From: Alteribacillus sp041949975
Lineage (GTDB): Bacteria; Bacillota; Bacilli; Bacillales; Marinococcaceae
Length of the DNA: 64,000 nucleotides
Direction: 5' to 3'
Assembly (NCBI RefSeq): GCF_041949975.1
Contig: NZ_JBHFQG010000007.1
Location: 1-64,000 of the forward strand
The notes beneath the pieces are model-generated. The model had not been told where the DNA came from. It saw nothing but the letters and a program-made list of their open reading frames with translations, and made no database searches. This document shows positions 1-8,444 of this stretch, one piece after another (position 1 is the first letter of the stretch; every line of letters begins with the position of its first letter). A program made the translations under genes and the position numbers.

Positions 1-151
1 CCCAGCGTTCTTTGACGGTCTGGTTAAATTCCGCCTTTTGACCGAGCTTAATGTATTCGTACCTGGTTTTTACCAGCTTAGCAAAAAGATACACAGCGTA
101 AGCGGTCACGAGTAAAAATGCGATCCAATTCACAATCAAAAATGTTTCCAT
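1..151 (-). CDS. FadF-like (Fe-S) oxidoreductase, N-terminal 50 residues only
   Basis: This is the 5' end of a gene that runs off the left edge of the window. The 50 visible residues start METFLIVNWIAFLLV and form one membrane helix followed by a basic stretch (KLVKTRYEYIKLGQK). That resembles the start of the heterodisulfide-reductase-related Fe-S proteins of Bacillus (FadF/YwjF type), which pass electrons from acyl-CoA dehydrogenation to the quinone pool. The start is supported by a GGAGGGAG ribosome binding site. A cre-like site and a FadR-like palindrome lie upstream, which fits a fatty-acid degradation gene. The cofactor-binding cysteines are outside the window, so the family call rests on the N-terminus and context. 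Confidence 0.6.
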   Translation of the reverse strand, partial: METFLIVNWIAFLLVTAYAVYLFAKLVKTRYEYIKLGQKAEFNQTVKERW

Positions 152-204
152 ATCGACTCTCCCTCCTATTGCGGGTCAACCCCGGATGTAAATACTGGCC
201 TTTA

Positions 205-218
205 AGAAAACGCTTTCT
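205..218. promoter_or_regulatory. cre-like CcpA site
   Basis: AGAAAACGCTTTCT is a near-perfect palindrome that matches the CcpA cre core (TGNAANCGNWNNCA) except at the outer bases. It lies about 55 bp upstream of the fadF-like start. Catabolite repression of fatty-acid oxidation genes is a reasonable inference. Confidence 0.45.
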
Positions 219-313
219 TTTTTGGCCGATAATTATCGGTTCACACAGCAGCTAGAACCGATAAAATTCTGAATTGAACTAATTTTATGTACACATTATA
301 ACAAAAAATTTGA

Positions 314-327
314 TGAATGAACATTCA
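314..327. promoter_or_regulatory. FadR/TetR-type operator candidate
   Basis: TGAATGAACATTCA is a perfect two-fold palindrome flanked by TTGA on the left and TCAA on the right. The Bacillus FadR box is built from TGAATGA half-sites, normally spaced four bases wider than here. It sits upstream of the fadF-like gene, so a fatty-acid repressor site is plausible but the spacing is not canonical. Confidence 0.35.
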
Positions 328-494
328 GTCAAGAGATTTTATATATTTATTTTCCAATTTCCCCGGCAGATTATTTAATTTCCGGGCATTATATATGAGC
401 GGCGGAGGTTTTTCTCTTTTATCTCCCCTTGTTTCGTGCTATTATTAATATAACAAAATATTCGAAATTTTACACGGCGTTTTTTAGTTTTGTG

Positions 495-530
495 GATGAA
501 AGCTGTCACCAAATGGTGACAGCTTTCATC
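495..530. repeat. Perfect 16-bp inverted repeat with a 4-base loop
   Basis: The two 16-base arms (GATGAAAGCTGTCACC and its exact complement) are separated by AAAT. The hairpin lies between divergently oriented genes and has no T-run on either strand, so it is not an ordinary terminator. The remaining bases of the 152-584 gap hold the cre-like site, the FadR-like site and another perfect palindrome, CCGATAATTATCGG, at 226-239. Confidence 0.7.
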
Positions 531-584
531 ATTTATATTGGTTATTGATTATGATTTTTCTTATCAGTTAGGGGGGGACAGCTT

Positions 585-2420
585 ATGGAAGCCATGCAAT
601 TATGGAAATTGCGTGAATGGCAGTTTGCTTTAATCAGCGGGTTTTTAATTGTATATGCCTGGCTGCTTGAAGGTGGTGCATTCGCTTTCAGTTCTGCGCT
701 TGTCTATGTGCTTGCTTATGTTATAGGAGGCTATTATAAAGCAAAAGAAGGCATATTTGATTTTATCAAAGAGCGTAAGTTAAATGTCGAAATTCTCATG
801 ATTTTAGCTGCTGTTGGTGCAGCTATCATAGGTTACTCGGCAGAAGGCGTGCTTTTAATTTTTATTTTTTCTATGAGTGGAGCGCTCGAAACTTACACGA
901 TGAATAAAAGTGAAAGTGATCTGTCAACTCTTATGGACTTAAAACCCCAAGAAGCAACTGTTTTAACAGACAGTGAAGAAATCGTCTTTCCTGTTGAAAA
1001 AGTGGAAATTGGCTATCATATTCTTGTTAAGCCAGGAGAAAGAATACCGGTCGATGAAATAGTTAAAAAAGGAGCTTCTGCAGTAGATGAAGCAGCCATA
1101 TCCGGAGAATCTATTCCCCTCACCAAACAAGAAAATGATGAAGTTTTTGCCGGAACTGTTAATGGCAGCGGGACACTTCAAATAGAGGTACTAAACGCAC
1201 GGAAGAAACGCTGTTTCAAAAAATCATAAACCTTGTTTACTCGGCAAAAGACGAAGCCCCTCCGTCTCATCAATTTATTGAACGGTTTGAAAGCAGCTAC
1301 GTTAATGCGGTGCTGGCTTTTACTGCATTAATGATGGTCCTTCCCCATTATGTGTTTGGGTGGAGCTGGACAGAAACATGGTACAGAGCGATGGTGCTTC
1401 TTGTTGTGGCCTCTCCTTGTGCCCTTGTAGCTTCAATTATGCCAGCAACGTTATCAGCTATTTCAAACGGAGCGAAGAAAGGAATATTATTTAAAGGCGG
1501 CCTTCATCTTGAAAAACTTTCAAACATACAAGCAAGCAATTGCTTTTGACAAAACCGGCACACTGACAAACGGGTAGCCGCAGGTTACGGATGTATTAAT
1601 TCGTCATGACTTAAATCCAAACGTCTTGATACAGACAGCTGCAGCTATTAGTGACTATTCAAAAACCAGAGGGGTCAAAGAATATTATTCTCTTGACCAC
1701 CTTTACGAACATAGCGGGTTTGGAGTAGAAGCAGTATGGAAAAATCAAACATGGAGAATAGGTAACAAAGAATTTGCTGGGGCTGATAAGATCGCATTCT
1801 TTCCCGAGGAGACAGACATTTTTGCTGCGGAAGGGAAAACGCTCGTATATGCTGCTGATGAAAAAGGCCCTGCTGCTGTTTTTGCCCTTCAGGACACCAT
1901 TCGAAAAGAAGCTGTTCAGCTTATTAAACAATTTAAAAAGGCTAACATTCACCCTGTCATGTTGACCGGCGACCATGAATCCACTGCCAGGGCAATCGCA
2001 AAGGAAGCTAAAATTACTGACATTGCTGCCAACTGTCTCCCCGAAGATAAAGTGAATAAGATCAAATCTATAAAAAAGCAATACGGGCATGTCGCTATGG
2101 TGGGAGACGGTATAAATGATGCTCCTGCTTTAGCAGCTGCAGACACCAGTATTGCGATGGGAACCGGCACCGACGTTGCTTTAGAAACCTCAGATATCGT
2201 TTTAATGAAAGATGAACTCCGCAGCTTAAAACATGCCATAACGCTGTCTACCCGAATGAATCGAATTATTAGGCAAAATATTGTTTTTTCTATTTCGGTT
2301 ATTGCATTGCTGATTCTTTCCAACTTTGCACAACAGCTCAGCCTTCCACTAGGCATTATCGGCCATGAAGGCAGTACGATCCTCGTCATTTTAAATGGGC
2401 TTCGTCTTCTTAAAGGATAA
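585..2420 (+). pseudogene. P1B-4-type metal efflux ATPase (PfeT/ZosA-like), disrupted three times
   Basis: When joined across frames, the reading frame gives a full-length metal-transporting P-type ATPase of about 610 residues. Recognisable parts are the ISGES actuator motif, the SPC motif in the sixth helix (VASPCALVAS), DKTGTLTN, MLTGDH, GDGINDAP and a C-terminal HEGST motif. SPC with HEGST is typical of the P1B-4 group, which includes PfeT/ZosA of Bacillus and exports Fe(II) or related metals. Three lesions break it: loss of one A near 1190 (GTAACTAAA reads GTACTAAA), a 4-bp tandem duplication (CAAGCAAG) at 1529-1536, and an in-frame TAG at 1575-1577 where a lysine is expected after TNG. 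The start has a GGGGGG ribosome binding site, so the decay looks recent. Confidence 0.85.
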
Positions 2421-2427
2421 GGTTTCC

Positions 2428-3225
2428 TTAAATCATTAAACTTTTGTCTTTCTTTTGCAAATCGTTAATAAATCGTTTAACGACCGCATTGTAAGCATCT
2501 GGCTCCAGTGTAGGCACTTGATGTCCGACATTACCTACCAGAACCATATCCTTTGAAGCCTGGAATGCGTATTTATAAAACAAATATTGATAATAATGAA
2601 CATACCAATCACGAGAACCATAAATAAGTAGAGTTGGTACCTGCAGCTGCGGCAGTCTCCATGTGCAATTGTAATAAAGCCCCGATTCATAAAGGGATTG
2701 TAATAAAGAAGGATTGGTATCTTTTACAGTCTCAGCAATAGCTTCCCTGTGAGCAGTCTGTTTAGAGTTCGAAAACGAGAGCATTTGTGCAAGCATTTGG
2801 TTTAATTCATTTTTAGCAATCCAAATACCAGTTTCAAACTCTTTTCTTAACAAAGTCGTACACACTTCTGGGAATGCTCCAACAAGAGCAATACCTGCTG
2901 TCCTTTCCGGCCAGTTTAAAGCAAATTCAAGTGCCACAGAGCTTCCGCTTGAATACCCGCATAATATAACCTTTTCATGACCAAGCTCATCAGCCAGGTT
3001 TAAAAAATCAGCAGCCCACTCAGGAATCGATAAGGTTCCAATACCGTCACTGCTGAAACTATGTCCTCTTGCATCCATCAACACAACCTGAAACTCGCGG
3101 GAAAGATCGCGTTGTTCCATAAACGTTGCTGCTCCCATGGAAGGCGGATGAATAAAATATAAAGGCAGACCATGTCCCCATGTTTGGTAATGAAGTGTTG
3201 CTCCTTGAGAAGAGAAAAAAGGCAC
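2428..3225 (-). CDS. Alpha/beta hydrolase
   Basis: This 265-residue protein has the alpha/beta-hydrolase fold. The nucleophile elbow is GYSSG with Ser92. Asp206 lies in GSRDW and His235 in GNVGHQVPT, completing the triad in the usual order. The oxyanion strand is FIHPPSM near residue 24. No signal peptide is visible, so it should act in the cytoplasm on an ester or C-C bond that cannot be named from sequence. A GTG start follows GAGGTGAA. It is probably cotranscribed with the XapX gene 22 bp upstream. It ends 7 bp from the end of the convergent ATPase pseudogene. Confidence 0.85.
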   Translation of the reverse strand: MPFFSSQGATLHYQTWGHGLPLYFIHPPSMGAATFMEQRDLSREFQVVLMDARGHSFSSDGIGTLSIPEWAADFLNLADELGHEKVILCGYSSGSSVALEFALNWPERTAGIALVGAFPEVCTTLLRKEFETGIWIAKNELNQMLAQMLSFSNSKQTAHREAIAETVKDTNPSLLQSLYESGLYYNCTWRLPQLQVPTLLIYGSRDWYVHYYQYLFYKYAFQASKDMVLVGNVGHQVPTLEPDAYNAVVKRFINDLQKKDKSLMI

Positions 3226-3247
3226 CAGTTGTTCACCTCAGTTTTGG

Positions 3248-3427
3248 TTAGCTTCCCCCTCCTTGAAATAAGGGAAGGACCCATTCGAATATTTTATACC
3301 CTAAGAAAATACCTATAATTCCCATTACACCAGCGAGAGCCGGAGGTGCTGGAATCGGCAGACGAATCATTGCAAATACAAAACCTACCACTATTCCAGT
3401 AATCAGGGATAATACAATTTCCTGCAT
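3248..3427 (-). CDS. XapX-domain small membrane protein
   Basis: This 59-residue protein has two hydrophobic helices and the PxPAPPALAG motif (here IPAPPALAGVMGI) that marks the XapX (DUF1427) family. Members are small inner-membrane proteins of unknown function. An upstream in-frame ATG would add 24 residues. The start chosen here has AAGGAAG about 8 bases upstream and gives the usual family length. It precedes the alpha/beta hydrolase on the same strand, but that pairing gives no functional clue. Confidence 0.8.
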   Translation of the reverse strand: MQEIVLSLITGIVVGFVFAMIRLPIPAPPALAGVMGIIGIFLGYKIFEWVLPLFQGGGS

Positions 3428-3574
3428 GCTTGTCACTTCCTTCTTGGTAATATGTCTCAAAAGTTCATGCTTTATTCTTTCTACCAATGATAATAACATG
3501 TTGAAACTTGGCAGCTGTATCTCCGGCTAGCCCTAGTTTTCGCTTATCTTTATGGCTTTGCTTGACTCTCCTGC

Positions 3575-3611
3575 AAAAGAAAAACCGCTCTGTAAGAACG
3601 GTTTTTCTTTT
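3575..3611 (-). terminator. Rho-independent terminator of ywiB-argS
   Basis: The 13-base arm AAAAGAAAAACCG pairs with CGGTTTTTCTTTT across an 11-base loop. Read on the minus strand, the hairpin begins just past the argS stop codon and ends in a T-rich tract. Confidence 0.85.
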
Positions 3612-3614
3612 GAT

Positions 3615-5285
3615 TTACATTTTTTCTGGTGCAGAAACGCCAATTAATTTCATTCCGTTTTGCAAAGTGGTTTGAACAGCTTTTACCATTACTAAACGTG
3701 CTTGTGTTTTCCCTTCATCTTCACTGTCTACCACTCTTTCCGCGTTGTAAAAGCTATGAAAGACTGCCGCCAGCTCATGAAGATAATTGGTAATGCGGTG
3801 GGGTGCGTATTTCTCTGCAGCTAATGCCACCATTTCCGGAAATTCACCCATTTTTTTCAACAAATCATATTCTTTTTCTGTCGCTACATGGCTTAGGTCA
3901 GCGTTCGCATCATAAGTGAAACCTTTTTCTTCTGCCTGTCTTAAAATGCTGCAAAGACGGGCATGAGCATATTGAACATAATATACAGGATTTTCATTGG
4001 ACTGTGACTTTGCCAAATCCAAATCAAAATCTAGGTGTGTATCGGCACTTCGCATGGCAAAGAAATAACGCGTTGCATCAATACCTACTTCTTCCATCAA
4101 GTCCCGGAGCGTGACGGCTTTTCCAGTCCGTTTGCTCATTTTTACTTTTTCTCCGTTTTCGTACAAGTTCACCATTTGAATGATCTGTGTTTCAAGCTGT
4201 TCTTTTTTATAACCAAGTGCTTGTACAGCCGCCTGCATTCTTGGAATATAACCGTGATGATCTGCGCCCCATATGTTTATGACTTTTTCAAAGCCCCGTT
4301 CGAACTTGTTTTTATGATAAGCAATATCCGGAGTTAAATAAGTATAACTTCCATCACTTTTTACAAGGACGCGATCTTTGTCATCTCCATAATTAGAGGA
4401 TTTAAACCAAATGGCACCATCTTCTTTATATACTTCCTGGCTATCTTCCAAAAGTGCAAGTGTCTCTTCCACTTTTCCATCTTCATAAAGAGAAGTCTCT
4501 GAAAACCACACATCAAAATCGACGCGAAAATCGAGCAAGTCTAGTTTCAGCTTTTCCATTTCTCGTTTCAAACCGTATTCACGGAAAAAGGCGAGCCGTT
4601 CTTCTTTTTCGACATCAACATAACGATCGCCGTGTTCTTCTGCTAATTCTTTACCAAATTGCTCCACATCTTTTCCGTGGTACCCATCCTCCGGCATCTG
4701 TGCATCTTTGCCTAGAGCCTGCAAATAACGAGCTTCTACGGAAAGGGCCAGATTAGTAATTTGGTTGCCTGCATCGTTAATGTAATATTCTCTAGTAACG
4801 TCGTATCCTGCCATTTTTAATATGTTGCAAAGAGAATCGCCGACAGCTGCTCCGCGGGCATGTCCTAAGTGCAAATTCCCAGTAGGGTTGGCAGAAACAA
4901 ATTCCACCTGCACTTTTTTTCGTTTTCCAGCATCTGTTCTGCCATACGCTTCTCCTTCTTTAAGCACTGAAGGAATGAGACCACGTAAATAACTGTTATC
5001 CAGAAAAAAATTAATAAACCCTGGACCTGCTATTTCCATTTTTTCAATGGAGGCCTTGGATTTATCAAAATGAGCAGTGATATCCTCTGCAATCATCTTA
5101 GGAGCTTTTTTTGCTACTCTAGCCAGCTGCATCGCCAGGTTGGTCGCAAAGTCACCATGTTCTTTTTCCTTTGGAGTTTCTAATATAATATCCGGCAGTT
5201 CTTCTTTTGAAGCGATCCCTGCGTTTTCTGCCGCTTGAGCGACTTCTTCTTTAATGCGTTCCTTCATTTGTTCCACGATGTTCAC
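3615..5285 (-). CDS. argS: Arginyl-tRNA synthetase
   Basis: This class I aminoacyl-tRNA synthetase of 556 residues charges tRNA-Arg. It has the arginyl N-terminal domain (roughly 1-90), the HIGH-type signature NLHLGHARG at residues 137-145 directly after SANPTG, the KMSKRTG loop near residue 365, and a C-terminal DALR anticodon-binding domain. The length matches other Bacillus ArgRS enzymes. The start is GTG with GGAGG 8-9 bases upstream. It begins 2 bp after the ywiB stop, which suggests translational coupling, and the ywiB-argS order is conserved in Bacillus. A strong terminator follows. Confidence 0.98.
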   Translation of the reverse strand: MNIVEQMKERIKEEVAQAAENAGIASKEELPDIILETPKEKEHGDFATNLAMQLARVAKKAPKMIAEDITAHFDKSKASIEKMEIAGPGFINFFLDNSYLRGLIPSVLKEGEAYGRTDAGKRKKVQVEFVSANPTGNLHLGHARGAAVGDSLCNILKMAGYDVTREYYINDAGNQITNLALSVEARYLQALGKDAQMPEDGYHGKDVEQFGKELAEEHGDRYVDVEKEERLAFFREYGLKREMEKLKLDLLDFRVDFDVWFSETSLYEDGKVEETLALLEDSQEVYKEDGAIWFKSSNYGDDKDRVLVKSDGSYTYLTPDIAYHKNKFERGFEKVINIWGADHHGYIPRMQAAVQALGYKKEQLETQIIQMVNLYENGEKVKMSKRTGKAVTLRDLMEEVGIDATRYFFAMRSADTHLDFDLDLAKSQSNENPVYYVQYAHARLCSILRQAEEKGFTYDANADLSHVATEKEYDLLKKMGEFPEMVALAAEKYAPHRITNYLHELAAVFHSFYNAERVVDSEDEGKTQARLVMVKAVQTTLQNGMKLIGVSAPEKM

Positions 5286-5287
5286 GT

Positions 5288-5725
5288 TTATGTTTCCTCC
5301 TCTATAGATATAGTGACGTCGTACCGGCCGGCTGCAGAGCCTTGCAAGGTCAAGTCATAACCAAATTGAATCCGTCCGGTTTTTCCGCTGTCAGACCACA
5401 TTACAGCTACTTGATCTGTTTCTGCTTCTGTTATCAATTTTCCATAAGGCGTTTCATAACTGCCTTCTGTAATTTCTCCATATTGATAAAGCTGACGCAT
5501 AGCTACCGATCCTGAGCGAATCACTGTAATTTCCTGTTCCCCTACTTTTAAAACCGTAGAAACCTCACCTATTTCATCGAGTTCCTCTTTGAAATTAACA
5601 TAAGTGAAGTTGTTTTTTTTATAAAGCTCTCCTTTTGCTTCAAGGTTAACCTGGTCTTTTTCACCTTGCTGGCGGATATTCGTCGTCATTTTCACTTCTA
5701 CTGGTGTCTTAAGGGTTTCAGACAT
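5288..5725 (-). CDS. ywiB: DUF1934 family beta-barrel protein YwiB
   Basis: This 145-residue protein belongs to the YwiB/DUF1934 family, predicted calycin-like beta-barrels with no known activity. Alternating strand patterns run through the protein (VEVKMTTNIRQQG near the start, RYDVTISIEEET at the end). An upstream in-frame ATG would add 46 residues with no family match. The chosen ATG has AGAAGGAG 13-14 bases upstream. Its position two bases before argS matches Bacillus subtilis. The 420 bp between its start and the next gene hold only the parR terminator at 6096-6130; I see nothing else there. Confidence 0.88.
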   Translation of the reverse strand: MSETLKTPVEVKMTTNIRQQGEKDQVNLEAKGELYKKNNFTYVNFKEELDEIGEVSTVLKVGEQEITVIRSGSVAMRQLYQYGEITEGSYETPYGKLITEAETDQVAVMWSDSGKTGRIQFGYDLTLQGSAAGRYDVTISIEEET

Positions 5726-6095
5726 TTTCGACTCACTCTCCTTCTGATTTGCGGAAGCCTTAAATGAGGCATATCCGTTTTTAACCAGGTGTTGGCAGCC
5801 GATGCAATGATGCATTTTCATCTTTTCTCCGTATAGAAAGTGTAGCGATTCCTTATGACGCATGCAAGGAGAAAACGAAATTTTCCTTTATTTCACGGGT
5901 TTTGCTGCTAACAATCTGATTATCAACACTCTATGTATGACATCACTGCTCTATTCCTATAGAAAATAACTGAAATACTGTTTTACTCGTCCGTTTGCTT
6001 CTTGCTTTAAAAACAATGAGACTGCCATAAACAGGCTGAGCGATAGCTAGAAAGACAACATTAAGAGACAAAAAGATGAAACACTATAGTAAACA

Positions 6096-6130
6096 AGGAG
6101 CAGTTCCACCTGTCAAAGGGCACTGCTCCT
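6096..6130 (-). terminator. Terminator of the ParM/ParR-like pair
   Basis: AGGAGCAGT pairs with ACTGCTCCT across a 17-base loop, about 18 bp after the parR-like stop on the minus strand. It is followed on that strand by TTGTTTAC, a weak T tract. Confidence 0.6.
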
Positions 6131-6147
6131 ATTCTTTCCTACATCAT

Positions 6148-6714
6148 TTAATTTAAATTTTGGCGTTTTAATTTATTTTTTGCTCGTTTTAAAGGAGACA
6201 GCTTCTCTTCTTTTTTAACCTTCTTTTCTTTTCGCTGATTGTCTTCGTTGATTTTTTTGGTTTCGTCCTCTTTTTCATCTAGAGCTGTATTTGTTTCTGG
6301 TTTTTCTATCGTGGTGGAATTCTCTTGTTCAGGTTCTGCGTTTGGCTTAGGAGCATCAGGGAGGTGAACGTTTGATGCAGCAGACTCCCTTGATCCCGGC
6401 TGCATAAGCAGAAGCCGTACAGCATTTCCAACAAATACTCTCCCCTCTTCACTCTCTAAGAACAATTGCTGGTCTTCGGTCAATCCGTCTGAGGGGATAG
6501 AGAGGTTCATATAATTTTCGTGCGGAGACTGCTGCATGCGCTGAGACTCTAACCCTTTTTTTATTAAGTGTTCTGTTAGACGGTTTCTGCTCCACTCAGG
6601 CTCATCTTCTAATATTTGATTGAATTCATCTACCCAATCTGCTTTTAACGAAGGAGCAAACGTCCGGCCAAGACCTTTTACATATCCTGCTTTATTTCCT
6701 TTAGAATTTGACAC
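6148..6714 (-). CDS. ParR-like DNA-binding partner of the actin homologue
   Basis: This 188-residue protein has a compact N-terminal half (about residues 10-55: RTFAPSLKADWVDEF, then SRNRLTEHLIKKGLE) that looks like a ribbon-helix-helix/ParR-type DNA-binding domain. The middle is variable, and the C-terminal tail is highly charged and lysine-rich (from about 125), ending KRAKNKLKRQNLN. It follows the ParM-like gene by 35 bp in the same operon, the usual place for the centromere-binding adaptor of type II partition systems. The GTG start has AAAGGGGGTGG upstream. I do not recognise a specific named family, so the role is inferred from position, size and the N-terminal motif. Confidence 0.6.
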   Translation of the reverse strand: MSNSKGNKAGYVKGLGRTFAPSLKADWVDEFNQILEDEPEWSRNRLTEHLIKKGLESQRMQQSPHENYMNLSIPSDGLTEDQQLFLESEEGRVFVGNAVRLLLMQPGSRESAASNVHLPDAPKPNAEPEQENSTTIEKPETNTALDEKEDETKKINEDNQRKEKKVKKEEKLSPLKRAKNKLKRQNLN

Positions 6715-6749
6715 GCCACCACCCCCTTTCTGTCATCCCTAAAATTATG

Positions 6750-8051
6750 TTAGTTTACCGGCTCTAACTGCGCTTCTTCTTTTTCGGTTAGTTGAATGAG
6801 GTTAGCAATTAAATATCCTCTAGAAGTAAAGAAAGGAGCTTCTTCCACTTTGTCCGGGAGAATGACCCACTCCTGGCCTTGAAGTTCCATGAACTTTTCT
6901 TGAACTTCTTTGAAGACCGGGTATCCAAATAACACACCTCCGCCGACTAAAACAAGCTCATCTACCCCCGCACTATTCCAGGCCGAAGTAAGTGCTTTTT
7001 TGTGATCATTTGCATATTTGCGGATTTCTTCCATAACAAGCCCTGTTATGTCGGTAGTTTTTTTGGATTTCAGTAGACGAACTTCAAAGGTTGGCGACTC
7101 TTTTTCTCCTTTGATAACTTCAAGAATGCTTGGTTCAATTACTTCACTCATGAACTCTTCTCGAGATTGATAAGCACGTTCTGAGTCATCTAAATCAAAT
7201 AGCTCCTTGAGCGCCCTAAACTCATCAAGGTTGTCCACTTTTTCTCTAATTCTGTCGATATAAGGGTTTGTCCCCTCGATATCCAAGCTTTGTGATAAAT
7301 TCCCGTCAATACCTTCTTCGGTAAAAATAATCATTTCTGAAGTGCCTGCCCCTAAATCACCTAATGCATAAGTATCAGAAAGACGGTCCTGCAAAGAAGT
7401 TTCAACTAATTCACCTTGTTGAATGTCAAAATTTAATGAAAGATCTGTAATTGCGCCTTCTCCATACATCTTACCGCTGTCGATAACCAATTTAACGTTC
7501 TTTCCTTCTAAAGGTCCGTCCATAAATTCTACGGTATGTGTTCCTTTTACACTTTCTAAAGCTTTTTCTGACCCTAATTCTTTGATCTCACTAACTGGAA
7601 GTCCGCCCGCATAAGGAATGTGGATCTCTTCCTTATTTTCTTTAGCTGCCATCACAGCTAAACCAGCAATAGTAGTGATAACATGGAGATCATTAGAAAA
7701 CTTTGTTTTTGACATATTTTTTTGAGTATCATAGAGAGGATTGTATGTTGGTTCTTCTTTATCTTTTTTATTACGGGCATAATGTCCTACATACACATAT
7801 CTTTCTTGATTAACAGTAGAAAGAGATTTTGAGTTAATTTTTAAGTGAAGCTTTTTTTCTATGGTATTTGTCTCCGTGGATCCCTCTACTGCAGACTTTT
7901 TATCTTCAGCTGGAGCAACAATAGTAGGTATCGCAAAAGAGGCAATATTTCCGCTTCTTTTCAAGTAGCTGAACTTTGCACTTTTATTCCCCTGGTCAAC
8001 CCCTGAGATTAATATATTTTTATCATAGAGCTTTTGGATAACATCTAACAT
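6750..8051 (-). CDS. ParM/Alp-type actin-like segregation ATPase
   Basis: This 433-residue protein of the actin/ASKHA superfamily should polymerise with ATP to push DNA apart. The three nucleotide-binding motifs are present and ordered: phosphate 1 GVDQGNKSAK near residue 17, phosphate 2 GDLGAGT at about 231-237, and the adenosine motif LVGGGVLFGYP at about 368-378. The length is longer than R1 ParM (about 320) and closer to Bacillus Alp proteins. The ATG chosen has a GGAGGAG site; an in-frame ATG 14 codons upstream does not. Its partner gene follows, and a palindrome array lies upstream, giving the parC-parM-parR layout. Confidence 0.85.
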   Translation of the reverse strand: MLDVIQKLYDKNILISGVDQGNKSAKFSYLKRSGNIASFAIPTIVAPAEDKKSAVEGSTETNTIEKKLHLKINSKSLSTVNQERYVYVGHYARNKKDKEEPTYNPLYDTQKNMSKTKFSNDLHVITTIAGLAVMAAKENKEEIHIPYAGGLPVSEIKELGSEKALESVKGTHTVEFMDGPLEGKNVKLVIDSGKMYGEGAITDLSLNFDIQQGELVETSLQDRLSDTYALGDLGAGTSEMIIFTEEGIDGNLSQSLDIEGTNPYIDRIREKVDNLDEFRALKELFDLDDSERAYQSREEFMSEVIEPSILEVIKGEKESPTFEVRLLKSKKTTDITGLVMEEIRKYANDHKKALTSAWNSAGVDELVLVGGGVLFGYPVFKEVQEKFMELQGQEWVILPDKVEEAPFFTSRGYLIANLIQLTEKEEAQLEPVN

Positions 8052-8138
8052 TTTTTCTCCTCCATTCTGGATTAATTTGAAACTCTCTTCCAATTTTCAA
8101 CATAATTGATTTTTCATAGGATAGTATAAACGAAAACA

Positions 8139-8293
8139 AACATGTTCACAAACATGTTTGTGAAAAATAGAGACATTTCCTTATTTTTCAACCTTTTTCT
8201 GAAAATGATTTTTAAACATGTTCCCCAACATACTTGTTGTTCATATAAACATATTAACAAACATGTTTATAATATCTTGTTGGTAAACATGTT
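8139..8293. repeat. parC-like centromere array of AACATGTT palindromes
   Basis: Five perfect copies of the 8-bp palindrome AACATGTT lie at 8139, 8151, 8215, 8260 and 8286, most inside AAACATGTTT. Degenerate copies lie at about 8227 (AACATACTTG) and 8248 (AACATATT). The array fills the region upstream of the actin-like gene, which is otherwise AT-rich and non-coding. Iterated sites just upstream of parM are the hallmark of parC, where ParR binds and where the promoter is autoregulated. Confidence 0.75.
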
Positions 8294-8397
8294 GTTTTTT
8301 GCCCCCCTTTCTACAAACTCCTTTTCTCTTATTATACGGGAAACTATCTTTTCCCGCGGATTACATTTCGATTTCTTATAATAAAAAAGGGGAAAAA

Positions 8398-8428
8398 GAG
8401 ACCAGTTGACCTCATTCTGGCTGGTCTC
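8398..8428 (-). terminator. Terminator of the eutC-like gene
   Basis: GAGACCAG pairs with CTGGTCTC across 15 bases. On the minus strand it follows the eutC-like stop and ends in TTTTTCCCC then TTTTTT. Confidence 0.8.
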
Positions 8429-8444
8429 CGTCTTCTTTGCTGCC

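Noticed and set aside
420..480. PerR/Fur-like AT palindrome upstream of the metal ATPase pseudogene
   Set aside because: The stretch is AT-rich and only weakly resembles TTATAATNATTATAA; the match is not better than chance in this composition.
8142..8381. 79-codon plus-strand open frame over the palindrome array
   Set aside because: It is made of the AACATGTT repeats and AT-rich spacer, has no ribosome binding site and no protein-like composition.
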